Below are positions 36,761-47,031 of a stretch of DNA of 51,692 bases, in pieces. Position numbers and translations under genes: made by a program. The notes below the pieces were generated by a model. The model saw only the letters and a program-made list of their open reading frames with translations. It was not told where the DNA came from and made no database searches. Numbering within the stretch: position 1 is the first letter of the stretch; every line of letters starts with the position of its first letter. The DNA comes from Chromera velia (taxonomy: Eukaryota > Sar > Chromeraceae), in NCBI GenBank assembly GCA_018398765.1, contig JAHBMJ010000014.1, forward strand, positions 1 to 51,692. Direction: 5' to 3'.

Positions 36761-38062
36761 TCACGGTCGGAGTTGATCAATCGATTCGTGTAAAACATAC
36801 TTGCCTACAAATCTGTTGCCCTTTCGAAGATTTTCCTCCGACCACATTGGTTGCAGGTTCGAGAAATGCAACCTTGCAATTTGGGTCTCCGGATTCGGTT
36901 TCTTTCCGTCCGGTCCCGGGAACTTTATGGGTGTGATATGATCGACGTGCCAGTGAGTCCCATAGTTCTCCCACGACATCCCGGGGTTGTTATGAAAGTT
37001 GTTCATCTCCAGGTGCGCCTTCAGCTGCTCAAAGGAACAGCCAATATACTGAACTGTACGTTTTTGATAAGCACTGAGAGAAGGATTCTTTATGACGGAT
37101 AGCTTCTCCCGAATCGAAGAGAGGTGTTTCCAGACGGTCCTTCGAGCTCCGTGAGTCAATCGAAATACTATGTCTTCTTGGTAGCGCAACCTTCTCTGGG
37201 TATTGTAACGCTGCCTTTTCTCTTGAAATGCAGGATTCTCTTTCTGACAGACTGCGCAGTGACCGCGCTGGCGACCATGCTCGCAGATTCCACTCCCTCC
37301 GCAGTCCCTACACTGACTGCGCCTGCGTCTGTGTTCACAAAAATTCTTCCCGCCGCACTCTCTGCAATCACCGTGCCTGCGACCATGCTCACACAGTCCT
37401 TTCCCGCCGCACTCTTTACAATACCTTCGCTGACGGCCGTGTTCGCAAATGCTTTTCCCACCGCACTCTCTGCAAAAACTTCGCTGACGTCCATGCACGC
37501 AAATTCCTTTCCCTCCACAGTCCTTGCACTGGTTACGTTGACGACCGTGTTCACAGATATACTTCCCACCACACTCTCTGCACTGATTGAGGTGGCGCCC
37601 ATGCTCACACAGTCCTTTTCCACCGCACTCGATGCAATACCTTCGCTGGCGGCCGTGTTCGCACATACTCGTCCCACCACACTCCCTACAAAAATTGCGC
37701 TGGCGTCCATGCACGCAAATGCTTTTTCCACCACAGTCCTTGCATTGGTGGCGCTGGCGGCCGTGTTCGCAGATATTTCTACCCCCACATTCCTTGCACA
37801 TGTGACGTTGGCGTCCATGCTCACATATTCCTTTGCCTCCGCAATCTTTGCAGTAGTACGCCTTCTTGCCGTGTATGCAAACGGCCTTTGGTTTTACTGC
37901 AGTTGTCGGAAAGACAGGGGCCGGTCCAGAATTCTGTGCTACATTCCTGCTTTCACCTGCTTCTTTTGCTTTAAATTTCTCCGGATTGTATCCCGGTGTC
38001 AGACACACAGAAGCCACAGGGGAGAACGCACGGCTCTGGAAGGCGGTATGGAGAGCTAACAT
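36761..38062 (-). CDS. Intronless CxHG zinc-repeat protein with HNH endonuclease-like C terminus
   Basis: A single exon of 433 residues from the ATG at 38060-38062 to the stop at 36761-36763. The frame stays open upstream to at least 38425, and an ATG at 38392 is a possible longer start. The N terminus (MLALHTAFQSRAFSPVASVC) could be a targeting or signal sequence. Residues 62-277 are twelve 18-residue repeats of the form CEHGRQRxxCKECGGKxI, each with a C-x-H-x6-C-x2-C set suited to one zinc ion. Residues ~310-421 are an HNH-type nuclease domain: GCSFEQLKAHLE, WENYGTHWHVDHI with His-Val-Asp-His at 372-375, and NLQPMWSEENLRKGN at ~402-416. This architecture is found in algae and large algal viruses (general knowledge). 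Unlike most of its neighbours the gene lacks introns, which suggests transfer or retroposition. Expected role: metal-dependent DNA cleavage, with the repeats binding nucleic acid (inference). Confidence 0.8.
   Translation of the reverse strand: MLALHTAFQSRAFSPVASVCLTPGYNPEKFKAKEAGESRNVAQNSGPAPVFPTTAVKPKAVCIHGKKAYYCKDCGGKGICEHGRQRHMCKECGGRNICEHGRQRHQCKDCGGKSICVHGRQRNFCRECGGTSMCEHGRQRRYCIECGGKGLCEHGRHLNQCRECGGKYICEHGRQRNQCKDCGGKGICVHGRQRSFCRECGGKSICEHGRQRRYCKECGGKGLCEHGRRHGDCRECGGKNFCEHRRRRSQCRDCGGSGICEHGRQRGHCAVCQKENPAFQEKRQRYNTQRRLRYQEDIVFRLTHGARRTVWKHLSSIREKLSVIKNPSLSAYQKRTVQYIGCSFEQLKAHLEMNNFHNNPGMSWENYGTHWHVDHITPIKFPGPDGKKPNPETQIARLHFSNLQPMWSEENLRKGNRFVGKYVLHESIDQLRP
37232..37879 (-). repeat. 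Twelve 54-bp coding repeats (18-residue zinc units)
   Basis: Twelve in-frame units without spacers. Units 3-6 and 7-10 match as blocks in the same order: QCKDCGG unit, CVHG..FCREC unit, RRYC unit, then the GKGLCEHGR unit. This points to a recent duplication of a four-unit, 216-bp segment. Confidence 0.9.
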
Positions 38063-39339
38063 CCAGGCAGAGTGAGGAAAGTTGGCGGTACCCGGGTAAG
38101 TAAAAAGTCCCCGCAGCAGAGAGGCGCGTTTGCTTGACTGAGGGATTGAGACCTCGGGTGAAAGGGAACGAAGGGACGGATACCTGCCTACAACTCCGTT
38201 TCCCTTCCGAAGATTTTCATCCGACAACATCGGCTGCAGGTTCAAGAAGTGCAACCGCGTTATTTGAGTATCCGCCTTTAGCTTCTCTCCGTCTGGTCCC
38301 AGGAAGTTGATTGGTAACCCAATCACACTGAGACACCCTGTACGCCTACAGCTTCTGGTGCTGCGAAGCAGCGTTTGAAGCGCACTCTGCATCAGACCAC
38401 AGATGCGGGCAGCTGTACCAGGCAAATCCTTGCAGTCTCAGTCTGTCAATATCCTGTACAAAGCCGACTTCCTAATGCCGGCAAGGGTTCACGAGGATGC
38501 AAGGACACGTGAGTCAGCGCAGCTTTTTTCATTCTTGTGTGGGGTTTCAGAATGAAATCCAGGGCGGACCCTCTCCAGACTGAATGAGTTGTAACCACTA
38601 CAAATAGAGTCCCAGGTAACAGATCTGTGTAACTTGCATGATCTGTGTAGCTCCCAAGTATATCAGCCTTTGCATTTCAACTGAATGTTGCTGTGCAGGA
38701 CGCCTGCCACCGTTTCTTGTCAGAGTTTGTTGAATCGATACATGCAGGCTGTAGCATTTATATTCGTGTTGAATTGACTGCAACACATGCATGCAATGCA
38801 ACAATGCAACACATGCATGCAAACTTGGACTTTTATTGAGGCGTTGCTTCTCGCGTGGATCACTGCGTGCATGCATGGCTCGGTCACATGCACTGCAATT
38901 CCTTAAAGCATGCGGGGAAGCAGCTATATATAGGCGTGGCTCAGCCTTAGATTTGCAAGCGAGGGAGTCCGAACTCAGCCAAAGCTATCATACGCCAGTA
39001 GCTCGGCAACGCGCTCCTATATATGCCCTCTCGTTCAATCAAGGCTCGGCGATGATCGCGCAGTACGAGTTATGTTACACGGATTGCCAAAAGCGCTCTG
39101 CCACACAGCCTCGGCCCATCTTCCGAAAGCTCTAATGCTGAATCTACACGAAGCTTTCTCCATGCACCTACAACAAACACAACGTGTCGGCAACGTCGGT
39201 GGCCGACCTTTTGAGTTAGCTTGACTTTCTCCTGCATTGATCGCGACGGTCTGTCAGCTCTCCCGGCTGGTGTATCTGCGGAAGTAGTGGATTCTTCAAT
39301 CGACTTTGTAATCGTTGCTTTTGATAGAAGTGGTCTGAA
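38063..39339. promoter_or_regulatory. Head-to-head spacer between the HNH gene and the 190-residue gene
   Basis: The spacer holds the HNH remnant (38180-38320), a cluster of ATGCATGC-type motifs at 38787-38822 and again near 38870, and two TATATA-containing stretches (~38931-38938 and ~39019-39025). The latter lie about 400 and 320 bases before the plus-strand start. No coding sequence is convincing between 38430 and 39339. Confidence 0.45.
38180..38320 (-). pseudogene. Decayed duplicate of the HNH C-terminal half
   Basis: Translated in the same frame as the HNH gene, this stretch gives LPINFLGPDGEK, then QITRLHFLNLQPM, then DENLRKGNGVVGRY. It parallels TPIKFPGPDGKK, QIARLHFSNLQPM and EENLRKGNRFVGKY of the intact domain. 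The DNA also aligns: 38187-38310 against 36799-36930, including a shared GGTTGCAGGTTC-like core. The HVDH motif is missing because the similarity begins just after it, so it cannot be a working nuclease. It may be the tail of an older tandem copy, or part of a longer 5' end of the current gene. Confidence 0.65.
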
Positions 39340-39912
39340 ATGTCTAAGGACACGAAAAGTGTGCAACTGGCGGCGGGCTGCCAGGAGGTGTATATGCTAA
39401 AGCTGTCCCAGGGTTCAAATTCTCATGTTGTGCGAGGCCAAGGTGCCGGGACCGCCATTGGCGCGGGAGTGGGTCTTGCGGTCGACGTTGTCACTCTTGG
39501 ACTGACGGGGGGCCTCGGCACAATGCTCGGAGGGCCTCAGTACTGGGAAGGGCTGAAGGGGAAAAGTTCGGGGGAGATTCGATCAGTGAGGTCCAGTTCG
39601 GCCGGTGCATGCGCAACTGCCTGGGTGAGGGCTGTTAACGAAAGGGCTGTAGGGTGCGAGACTGAACGTGCACTGGATGGGGTGTATGTAAGCTTCACCT
39701 CACCGTCACCTCAGGCCTCCCGTTGCATGGTGTGTATCGACATGCATCGTCGGAATCATTTCGGAATGGCGGCCGGGCTGCAAGCCTTCCTGCATGATGT
39801 TGCCACTGACTTGGTGAGAGCTCCCGGGACTCAATTTTCACGAGCCTTTGGAGTTTCTCTTGAAATCCTCGACTTTCCGGTCTACCATGACTATGCAGAA
39901 AAGTTCTATTAA
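39340..39912 (+). CDS. Intronless 190-residue protein with Gly-rich hydrophobic segment
   Basis: One exon from ATG 39340 to TAA 39912. Residues ~33-66 are Gly-rich and hydrophobic (GQGAGTAIGAGVGLAVDVV, then TLGLTGGLGTMLGGP), with GxxxG spacing that could cross or pack in a membrane. There is no N-terminal signal peptide. The rest is a compact soluble-looking domain with three scattered Cys and several His (CMVCIDMHRRNHFGMAAG), ending DFPVYHDYAEKFY. I recognise no family. It shares the Gly-zipper character with the tail of the 312-residue protein, but not its sequence. Confidence 0.6.
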   Translation: MSKDTKSVQLAAGCQEVYMLKLSQGSNSHVVRGQGAGTAIGAGVGLAVDVVTLGLTGGLGTMLGGPQYWEGLKGKSSGEIRSVRSSSAGACATAWVRAVNERAVGCETERALDGVYVSFTSPSPQASRCMVCIDMHRRNHFGMAAGLQAFLHDVATDLVRAPGTQFSRAFGVSLEILDFPVYHDYAEKFY

Positions 39913-42069
39913 AGAATGGTAGGGGAAATGTTTGCTTTTTCTCTGAAACAATGAGTTTGCAAGCGGTGTGCTTTGAATCTCCAAACAGGGGGACGTTGGG
40001 ATCAAGCCTTTGGAAGAAAAAGGTTTGCGGCCTCCTGAAAAAAAGAGTGATGCAAAAACAAAGGAGGGACCAGAATGACTTTTTGCGTTAAGATTTGCTT
40101 CAGCTCAATACATGACCGCCAGTCTCCAGCTTCATTCCGACAGCATAATTTGGGTTTGAATTTTGGGGCATTCTGCATGAGTGATTTTCCGGGCATTCAG
40201 GTTACGAATCAGGTGTGACTCTTCTTCTTTGGAAGTTTGTTTGCACAGAAAGTAACGTCCAAAGCAATGCGCGAAGCAGTTCACCGGATTGAGGCGTATT
40301 ATACGTACTATTACGTGACGTCCATATACTCTACACGTACGGGAAGAATTATTAATATATGCTACTACTAAGCGTAATCATCACTGTGTAGTGTATAAGC
40401 CGCCCGTTGAAGACCATGCTAGGGACCATGTTAGCTTTATGATAGCCTTCATTCACATTTCATGATTGTTTATTTGACAGATAAAAATCCTATAGTTATA
40501 TAATCTTTAAGCTAGTCTTTAAGTTGGTTTAATTCGATTGTAGCGTCTCTGAACATTCTGAGCTAATTTATCAGAGTTTATCAAAGTTGCGACCCAATAA
40601 TTAAAAAACAAGTTTATAGACGTATGTGGCTGTTTAATTATGTTAAACAGAAGTGGTCAAACGTCTTCCATAAATTTAATGTCTTTATGAGAGCCTTGAG
40701 TCAGATTTTTGGGAGTTTCTTCCCTGTGGAGATTCCAGATTTTCTGTCTAGCCTTCTGTTTTTTATCTTTTTTTATCTTCAGTTGCCAAAGCCGTCTCTT
40801 TCCAGTGTCATTCGTTCTTTGTAGCCCTCTGCTGCCTTGCAATCTAGCTTGCAATGGCAGCTGGCGTTCCTGAAAAACTTGCTCGACTCTTATAGAAATT
40901 GGTATAGAAGGAGATAGATGAAGTTCAACTAGAGTCGCTATTTTGACTCTGGCAGGCTAGCCTAAGGCTCTTCACCTGACTTGAACCAAAAATTGAGAAA
41001 CACAAAAACTAATTTAAACGGGTTGTGATAATTTTTATGATGAGTTCAAATCACAGCAGAAGCAATCAACTAAATAGTTACATTAAATGACTCCAATAAT
41101 ATAATACTAACGGTAAGCCAAAGGAGCTAACCAATTTATTAAATTAGTTGAGAAGCAACTCAGGCTTTGGCGGGTCCTGAAAGTAACGTCTGATACCGTG
41201 ACCCTAGCTTAGGCTAGAGCTTGGGGTAGGGAACACCCTGCAGTTTTAGCTCTGGAGAGTCAGTGAAGACAGATTGTCATTGAGATGAACATCCGGGAAA
41301 AGCCTGGTACTTTGTGTAGAACCAATCAATCACTGGCAATAAATCAATCAACATACAGTAAGTTTCAACTATAGTATATATTATACTAGATATTATAAAG
41401 CCTACTACTCATACCTTTTATGGAACTAATCAATCAACTTTTAAATAAATCACTCAGATTATCACTGGCAATCCACATACAGTAAGTTTGAAGCGACCTC
41501 TATATAATAAAATGGCAACAGTGCTCTAGCTACTAGTAAGCCACCACTAAATCACTTAATAATAATAATAATTATACTTACTCTACAAATTTAAACTTTA
41601 ACTTTAAAATCCCCCCGAACCCTTTACTTTTTTTTTTCTTTTTCAGTCAAACAACCGTGACTGTTGTTCAAGTATTACACAGGTGTTGTTCATATGTATT
41701 GCACAACTGTTGTTAAGTGTTGTTGAAGGTAAAAAAAGTAAAAAGAAAAAAAAAATCTTCTCACATCACTTATTTTTTTTCTTTAGCCGACACTTAGATA
41801 AGACTACAGAACGGTGCAAGTTGGCGCACAGCAGTAAACCTATATAGCACTGGCCTAGGCACTGGCTAGCAGTGGACTACGGAGGAACTTGAAACATAAA
41901 TTATAATCCTAATCCTACTATTACGTATTATGATATATTAAAGTGACACTCTGACGTGACGCTCATGAACTAGCTCATGAATTGATTTAGGAATTGTATG
42001 ATTCAATGTGCTGGATACAATAACAGTATAAACGACCGGTACAGTTGTTATACGTTGTTAGTTACATCG
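39913..42069. other. Tail-to-tail spacer with the longest AT-rich island
   Basis: Gene-free DNA between the 3' ends of the 190-residue gene and the WD40 gene. It is AT-rich from ~40300 to 42069 (12 G or C in 41341-41400) and has no credible reading frame. It includes a duplicated segment near 41329-41489, a short TGTTGTT-based tandem at ~41655-41728, and several T or A runs. No transposase, reverse transcriptase or terminal repeat was seen. Confidence 0.7.
41329..41489. repeat. Short direct repeats in the AT-rich island
   Basis: ATCACTGGCAAT (41329-41340 and 41461-41472) is followed each time by CATACAGTAAGTTT (41352-41365 and 41476-41489). The gap is 11 bases in the first copy and 3 in the second. 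Related ATCAATCAA words lie between. It looks like a local duplication. Confidence 0.8.
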
Positions 42070-44610
42070 CTATTTATTAGTTGATGTGGTGGCAGGCGTT
42101 GCGATGGCACCTTCCATCACCCTCCACAAACGCAAACTCCCGTCTCGCCCTCCGGAAAGGGTCATCCTCCCGTCAGCAGACAACGCACAAGCAAACACAG
42201 GGTCAGACCCCACAACCACAGACGTGGAGCCCGTTGTCCCAGGCTCTCTAGGTCCACTTCCACCCCCCACCGCACCCGACTGCCCCCCCCCGTCGCCACC
42301 CCCCCCCGGAAACGTGACAGTTAATGGGACTTCCTTGCTTCCATAGTGCTGTATCACCTCGCCCCTAAACACATCCCATAATTTCACTACACCGTCTAAA
42401 CCTGCAGACACCAACGCGAGAGGAAGCTCTGAGTCCTCTCCCTCCCGCAAGTCACGCCCCCCTCCCGACAACCTTCCCGCCCCACCGCTGTGAGTACTCG
42501 ACGATGAAGAGAGAGACTGCGGTTGATGCTGCCCCCCTGCCACACTTCCTAAAGAGGCACCGTCGCCCCCCTTCTCCCAATCAACACGCGACACCGTATG
42601 CATTTGATGATCTCTATGCCCCCCCCGATTCTCTCTGCCCCCCCTGACCTCCCCCCCACTCCCAGAAGAGGAAGAGGAGCTTCCTCCCGAATGACCACGG
42701 GGGTGGAGCCTCCCTCCATACCCCTCAAAAAACCGACAACTAGTGACCCAACTCAAATGACCCCCCCCTCCGCCCAACTCACGAACACACCTCCACGGGT
42801 CCCCCCCAATGGTAGTACTGCGCGCGTCCCACAACCGAATAATTCCGTCTGCTCCCCCTGTGGCCAGAATCTGGCAACACGGAGTCCAGGCAAGAGCCTG
42901 CACGGGCGTCCCATCGGGTATTGCCCGCAAGACCTGGTGGCAGTGCCCGTCTGGGAGTCTGTGGATAGACACCATTCCCGTCTGTGTCGCACAGGCCAGA
43001 AGCACAAAGTTATGGGACGGCTTGGCAACTGTAATCTTGGCCGTCCACCACTCATTCAGCAGAGATGGCACGTTCAGGTGATAGTCCTCCACCGTGTTCA
43101 CCTGGGGGCCCTGGGTGGCACCACTGCCGCTGCCAGGGGGGGCAGGCGTGGGCTCTGCCTGCTGATTCGCATGGGGCTGGTTTTTGAGGGACCAGATGCG
43201 AACAGAGTGCCCTGCAGGCAGGTGGCATGGATGCAGTGAGTAAGTCAGTCCGGCAGGCAGAGGGACAGATTGTATGACCTCTTTTTTTCTTTTCTTTTTT
43301 CCTTCTTTTTCCTTTCAGATGGACAGAGAGTGATACAGCAAATATATTTATTTTTGTCCCTGCTTTCCTTCAGATAGACAGGCTATATGGTTTCTTTCCC
43401 TCATTTTCTTCATGTACACAACGGAAAAGAAATAAAAGAAAGCAAGAAAGACAAAAGAACATCACGACAACTTAGACAAAGTGGGAAGGGGCCCGAAGGG
43501 TGAGAGTTAAGCGCCCCTTGCCTTTCAACCTCCCGACAGGACTTCACGTGATCAATTGTTCGTCACACGCTACTATCCTGCTGCTTCCACTCAAGACAAG
43601 AGAGAGAGAGAGAGAGAGAGAGAAGGAAGAAGACAAGAAAAAACAAAAAGAACAGACAGACAGCCAGACAGACAGAGAGACAGGTGCGTGCCAATAAAGG
43701 GGCTAGCAAGATCCATTCTTTTTCCGTTTGGAAGAAGAGACGAGACTAGAGGCTCAATGGGAAGGCCTTGGAAAGGCACCTGCACAGTCTGTCTTCTTTC
43801 TTTCTTTCTTCTTTCCCCCCCCCCCCCCCCCCTCTCTCTCCCCTCCCTCTCTCTCCTACACGCCCGCACCCACCCACACACCCCACCCCCCACCCCACCC
43901 CACCCCCCACACACGCACGCACGGACACTCGATCTATCCCGAGATATCCAAACAGATTCAAACCGGTCGCCCGGTCGTGCAGCTTTCAAAGGATTTGCGC
44001 ACCACCATCGGGGACCCCCTCATTCGTTTCCCTTTCATGAGCCTCTTTCCTTCCCACCCCTCCCTTCTCTCTCCCTCCCCGCCTTTCCCTCATCGCTACC
44101 CCTTTTTCTCTTCGCTTGGCTTCCTCTTGCCAGCTTCTCCCCCTTCTTCTCTTCGGCAAACTTTCTTCCCCCCAAAGTAATGGCTCCACTTTCTTCTCCT
44201 ATCCCACAATCTTTCAAACTGGCACCCTTTCCCCTTATCCCCATACCTTGGGCCGTGATCACGAACAGTCGGTGGACAAAGAAATGAACCGAGGGCGCGC
44301 CAGGGTGGTTGTGGGCCTTCCAGCACGCCACGATGGACCCGAACCCGATCTTCAAGTCGTACACGTACACGGCACCCCCCACAGCACCACACACAATACG
44401 GGTGCCCTCCGGTGCAAACGCCACATACTCCACTGCACTTGTGTGTTTCCACACTCTCTCCGTCTTGCAGGTCTCCACATTCCACAAACGGACGGTGACG
44501 TCTCCGGCAGTCACTATGAAATTCCCGTGGGGGGAGACGTCCAACCACACCAACGAACCCGTGTGCCCCTTCAAATAGTGCTTGTCACTGCGACCGAGGG
44601 CGTTCCCCAT
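42070..44610 (-). CDS. WD40-repeat protein, 501 residues
   Basis: Two exons, 44247-44610 and 42070-43211, joined in phase 1 (donor GTATGG, acceptor CAG), give 501 residues. At least six WD units are visible: HTGSLVWLDVSPHG..VRLWNVE, HTSAVEYVAFAPEG..VYVYDLK, a weak unit ending HSVRIWSLKN across the splice, VQALAWTPCCQI..IRLWDAR, LALVSAGLDGVVKLWDVFRG and FACALSADGRMTLSGGRDG..RLWRV. A Gly/Ser-rich insertion of ~90 residues interrupts the propeller. The start MGNALG resembles an N-myristoylation site (inference). The stop codon overlaps AATAAA, a possible polyadenylation signal. WD40 propellers are protein-binding scaffolds and no specific partner can be named. The gene is head-to-head with the kinesin-like gene. 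Confidence 0.8.
43600..43920. repeat. GA repeat, C run and CCCCACC repeats
   Basis: In the single intron of the WD40 gene: (GA)n near 43600-43622, a run of about 16 C near 43817-43832, then C-rich CCCCACC/CCCACA units up to about 43915. Confidence 0.9.
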
Positions 44611-45229
44611 TTTAAGTTAGGCCCTCACCGCAGGACCACCACCGCACAAACGACCACAGAGACCCACAATCCCCCCGCGACCTCAGAAAAACGTATCGCA
44701 GAGAAAAATGGGCTACATCGCAGCTTTGATTCCAGGAGAAACAGCAGTTCGATTAAGCAAGTCTGTCCCTCGATTTCCAGCAACTCTGACTGGCTGCTGG
44801 TCACTCAATCTGCTTGAAGGTCGTTGACAACGGCTCCCTCCATGGCCGGGTGTCCACAACGCGGAGAATCGCGGAGACGCCCGGGAAAAAATGCGGCGGC
44901 GCGTCCCGTTTTGTTTGGGACACCGGCGCGCCGCCGCGATGCCGCGGAGACGGCCGAGGATTGAATCATTCAGAAGGCGACTCGATCATACTCGATCTAG
45001 CTCGTTTGAGGCGTTGTTCTGTCGTCAGAAACTTTAAAAGAAACCGTCAGCACGCTGACTGGAGCTTTTGTCGGAAGTTTCGGCCCGGAAAAAGTCGAGC
45101 CGTGGACGAGCAAACACGTCCTAACAAGCTGTTGCTCTGGTTGCTGCTGCGGTTCTGTGCTCCCCTCTTGGCGCCCGTGGCTTCTGTCCGCAGCTCCCGC
45201 AGGGTGCTTATTTTTCTGCAGAGGATACA
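44611..45229. promoter_or_regulatory. Head-to-head spacer between the WD40 and kinesin-like genes
   Basis: These 619 bases separate two opposite start codons. A GC-rich imperfect palindrome lies in the middle (44893-44937). No TATA box is evident. Confidence 0.55.
44893..44937. repeat. GC-rich imperfect hairpin
   Basis: Left arm GCGGCGGCGCGTCCC (44893-44907) pairs with GGGAC (44917-44921) plus GCGCCGCCGC (44928-44937). A six-base ACCGGC insertion bulges out of the right arm. It sits in the head-to-head promoter spacer. Confidence 0.8.
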
Positions 45230-46914
45230 ATGGCGGCAGCGCAGCAGTCATGCATCTCTGCAAATTACGCCTGTCTGCACGTAAGTGTCGCCTTCGACTT
45301 TCGACTCTTGTCTCGCGTTCAGAACCGATGCACTTTCAAACAACATACGTGCGCCAACACTTTTTTCCCTTCGTTCTCCTGCAGGTCGCTGACTGGTCAG
45401 ACCGGCGAGGCAGCCTCAATTTTTGTTTCGACGATAACGGTCGAGTGGACTGCTTTTGTCCGTACAGTGAGGAATCGGAACCCCTGAATCTGAGGGACTT
45501 GAGGAGAGAACACTTCGGCGAGTCGGTGCAAGCGGAGGACTCCAGACTGAGTGGTGTTGTTCGGAGAGTTTTCGAACCCTCCAGATTTGTTTCCACAGTG
45601 GACGATGTCATCCTTGCAAGGCCAAGAAATAAAGACACTTCGAGGCACTCACCCAATAGAAACCCTCTCCCAAAGATCGGAGACGGGTGGGCGACGGCGT
45701 TCTTGAGCCAGATCGAGTGGTTCAAGGCCGGGTACAACTGCTCGATGGTCCTTTTGGGGCCCTCAAGTCAGTAATCGCATTCGGCTTCTTCCTTCGTGCT
45801 TTCCGTCCCGTTGAACCCCGTCATTGTTTTCTATTTCAACTCTTTTTTTGGCACGCTGTCTTCTCCGGAATGCGGTCTTTGATGTCTCTCGGGTCTGTCG
45901 CCGTCTCTTTCTGGGTCGCGTTGATGTCACTTTCTGTATTCTTCCCTCTATTGCTGTATTCTTTGTCCCTCCATTCCCAAGTATCTCTGCTCTGCATCTT
46001 TCCACCCCCTGTCGCTGCCTCTGTGGCCGTCCCTCGCACTACGTTGCCGCGCCCGTTTCCCAAGCGACCGTGTACCCGAGTCAGGCCTGCCTGATGCTCG
46101 GGAACCCGCTGCCTCCCGTTTCTCCTTCCTGCACGTGACCCTTTTCTCTCTGTGTGATCCTCTTCCTCTCTTTGCTGTCTTCTGTGCTGATCCGCCCGGC
46201 TTCCTTCTTTTTGTCATCTTGCGTCTTTTTGTATTTCTGTGCACGTGCAGAATCAGAAAAGAGGCAGGTGCTGATGGGGAAAAGCGGTGAGTCCTTTCGT
46301 TTTCTCTCGTCTCTTTTGTTTTTGTAGGCCGCTTTCTCATAGTCGTCTGAGTGTCCTCCATTCAAACCGTCTTTTCTTTCTTTTGTACTTGGTTGTTTTT
46401 TCTTCGGAAAGGAGTCTTTTTTTGCTCTCCAGTGGTTTGAGACTCAACTGGTTGCCTGCTTCTTTCAGTTGGTCGTTCATTCGGGGGTGGATGGACTTTC
46501 TTTCTTTCAATCCTCATTCTCGGTCGCTTCCTCTCTGAACTTCTTTGCAGGAGGTTTCTCTTACGTAGGAGAAATCGCCAAAGGTGAGTTGATATGAAGG
46601 AGCTGGGTTTGGGAAGTCCAAAGGAAAGAAAGGCTGAGATTGTTTTCTCCTTCATGCCCCCATTCCCTTTCCTTTCTTTTTCTCCGCGTCGATGCTCTCT
46701 TTTCCCTTTTGCTTTTGCCTTCGTTGCTCTCAGGTGAAGCTGAATTTCACATGCCTCTCTGCCTGCCTGCAGCTTCCCTGACGGCCTCACCCCCTTCGGA
46801 GCATCACGACCCACGTCCGATTGTTTACGTTTCATTTGTTGAAATCCGGAATAACACGCTCTAGTCAGTTTCGTCTTTCTTTTCTCTCTCACTCGTTCTC
46901 TCTTCCCCCCCCCC

Positions 46915-46950
<36 letters not shown>

Positions 46951-46959
46951 TTCTTTCTT

Positions 46960-47031
<72 letters not shown>

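Noticed and set aside
37232-37879. CRISPR-like array of regular 54-bp repeats
   Set aside because: The repeats abut without spacers and are in-frame coding units of a zinc-repeat protein in a eukaryotic gene.
37124-38059. A 311-codon open frame on the plus strand with Thr/Ala/Ser-rich repeats
   Set aside because: It is the exact antisense of the zinc-repeat array. The sense strand has conserved Cys/His spacing and an HNH domain.
39913-42069. Transposon or organelle-DNA insertion in the AT-rich island
   Set aside because: I found no transposase, reverse transcriptase, terminal inverted repeats or organelle gene fragments; it is left as an unexplained AT-rich spacer.
45767-46250. Sequencing-error explanation for the damaged kinesin P-loop
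   Set aside because: The P-loop is assembled across an exon join whose phase fits on both sides, and the other ATP motifs are also lost, so one error cannot explain it.
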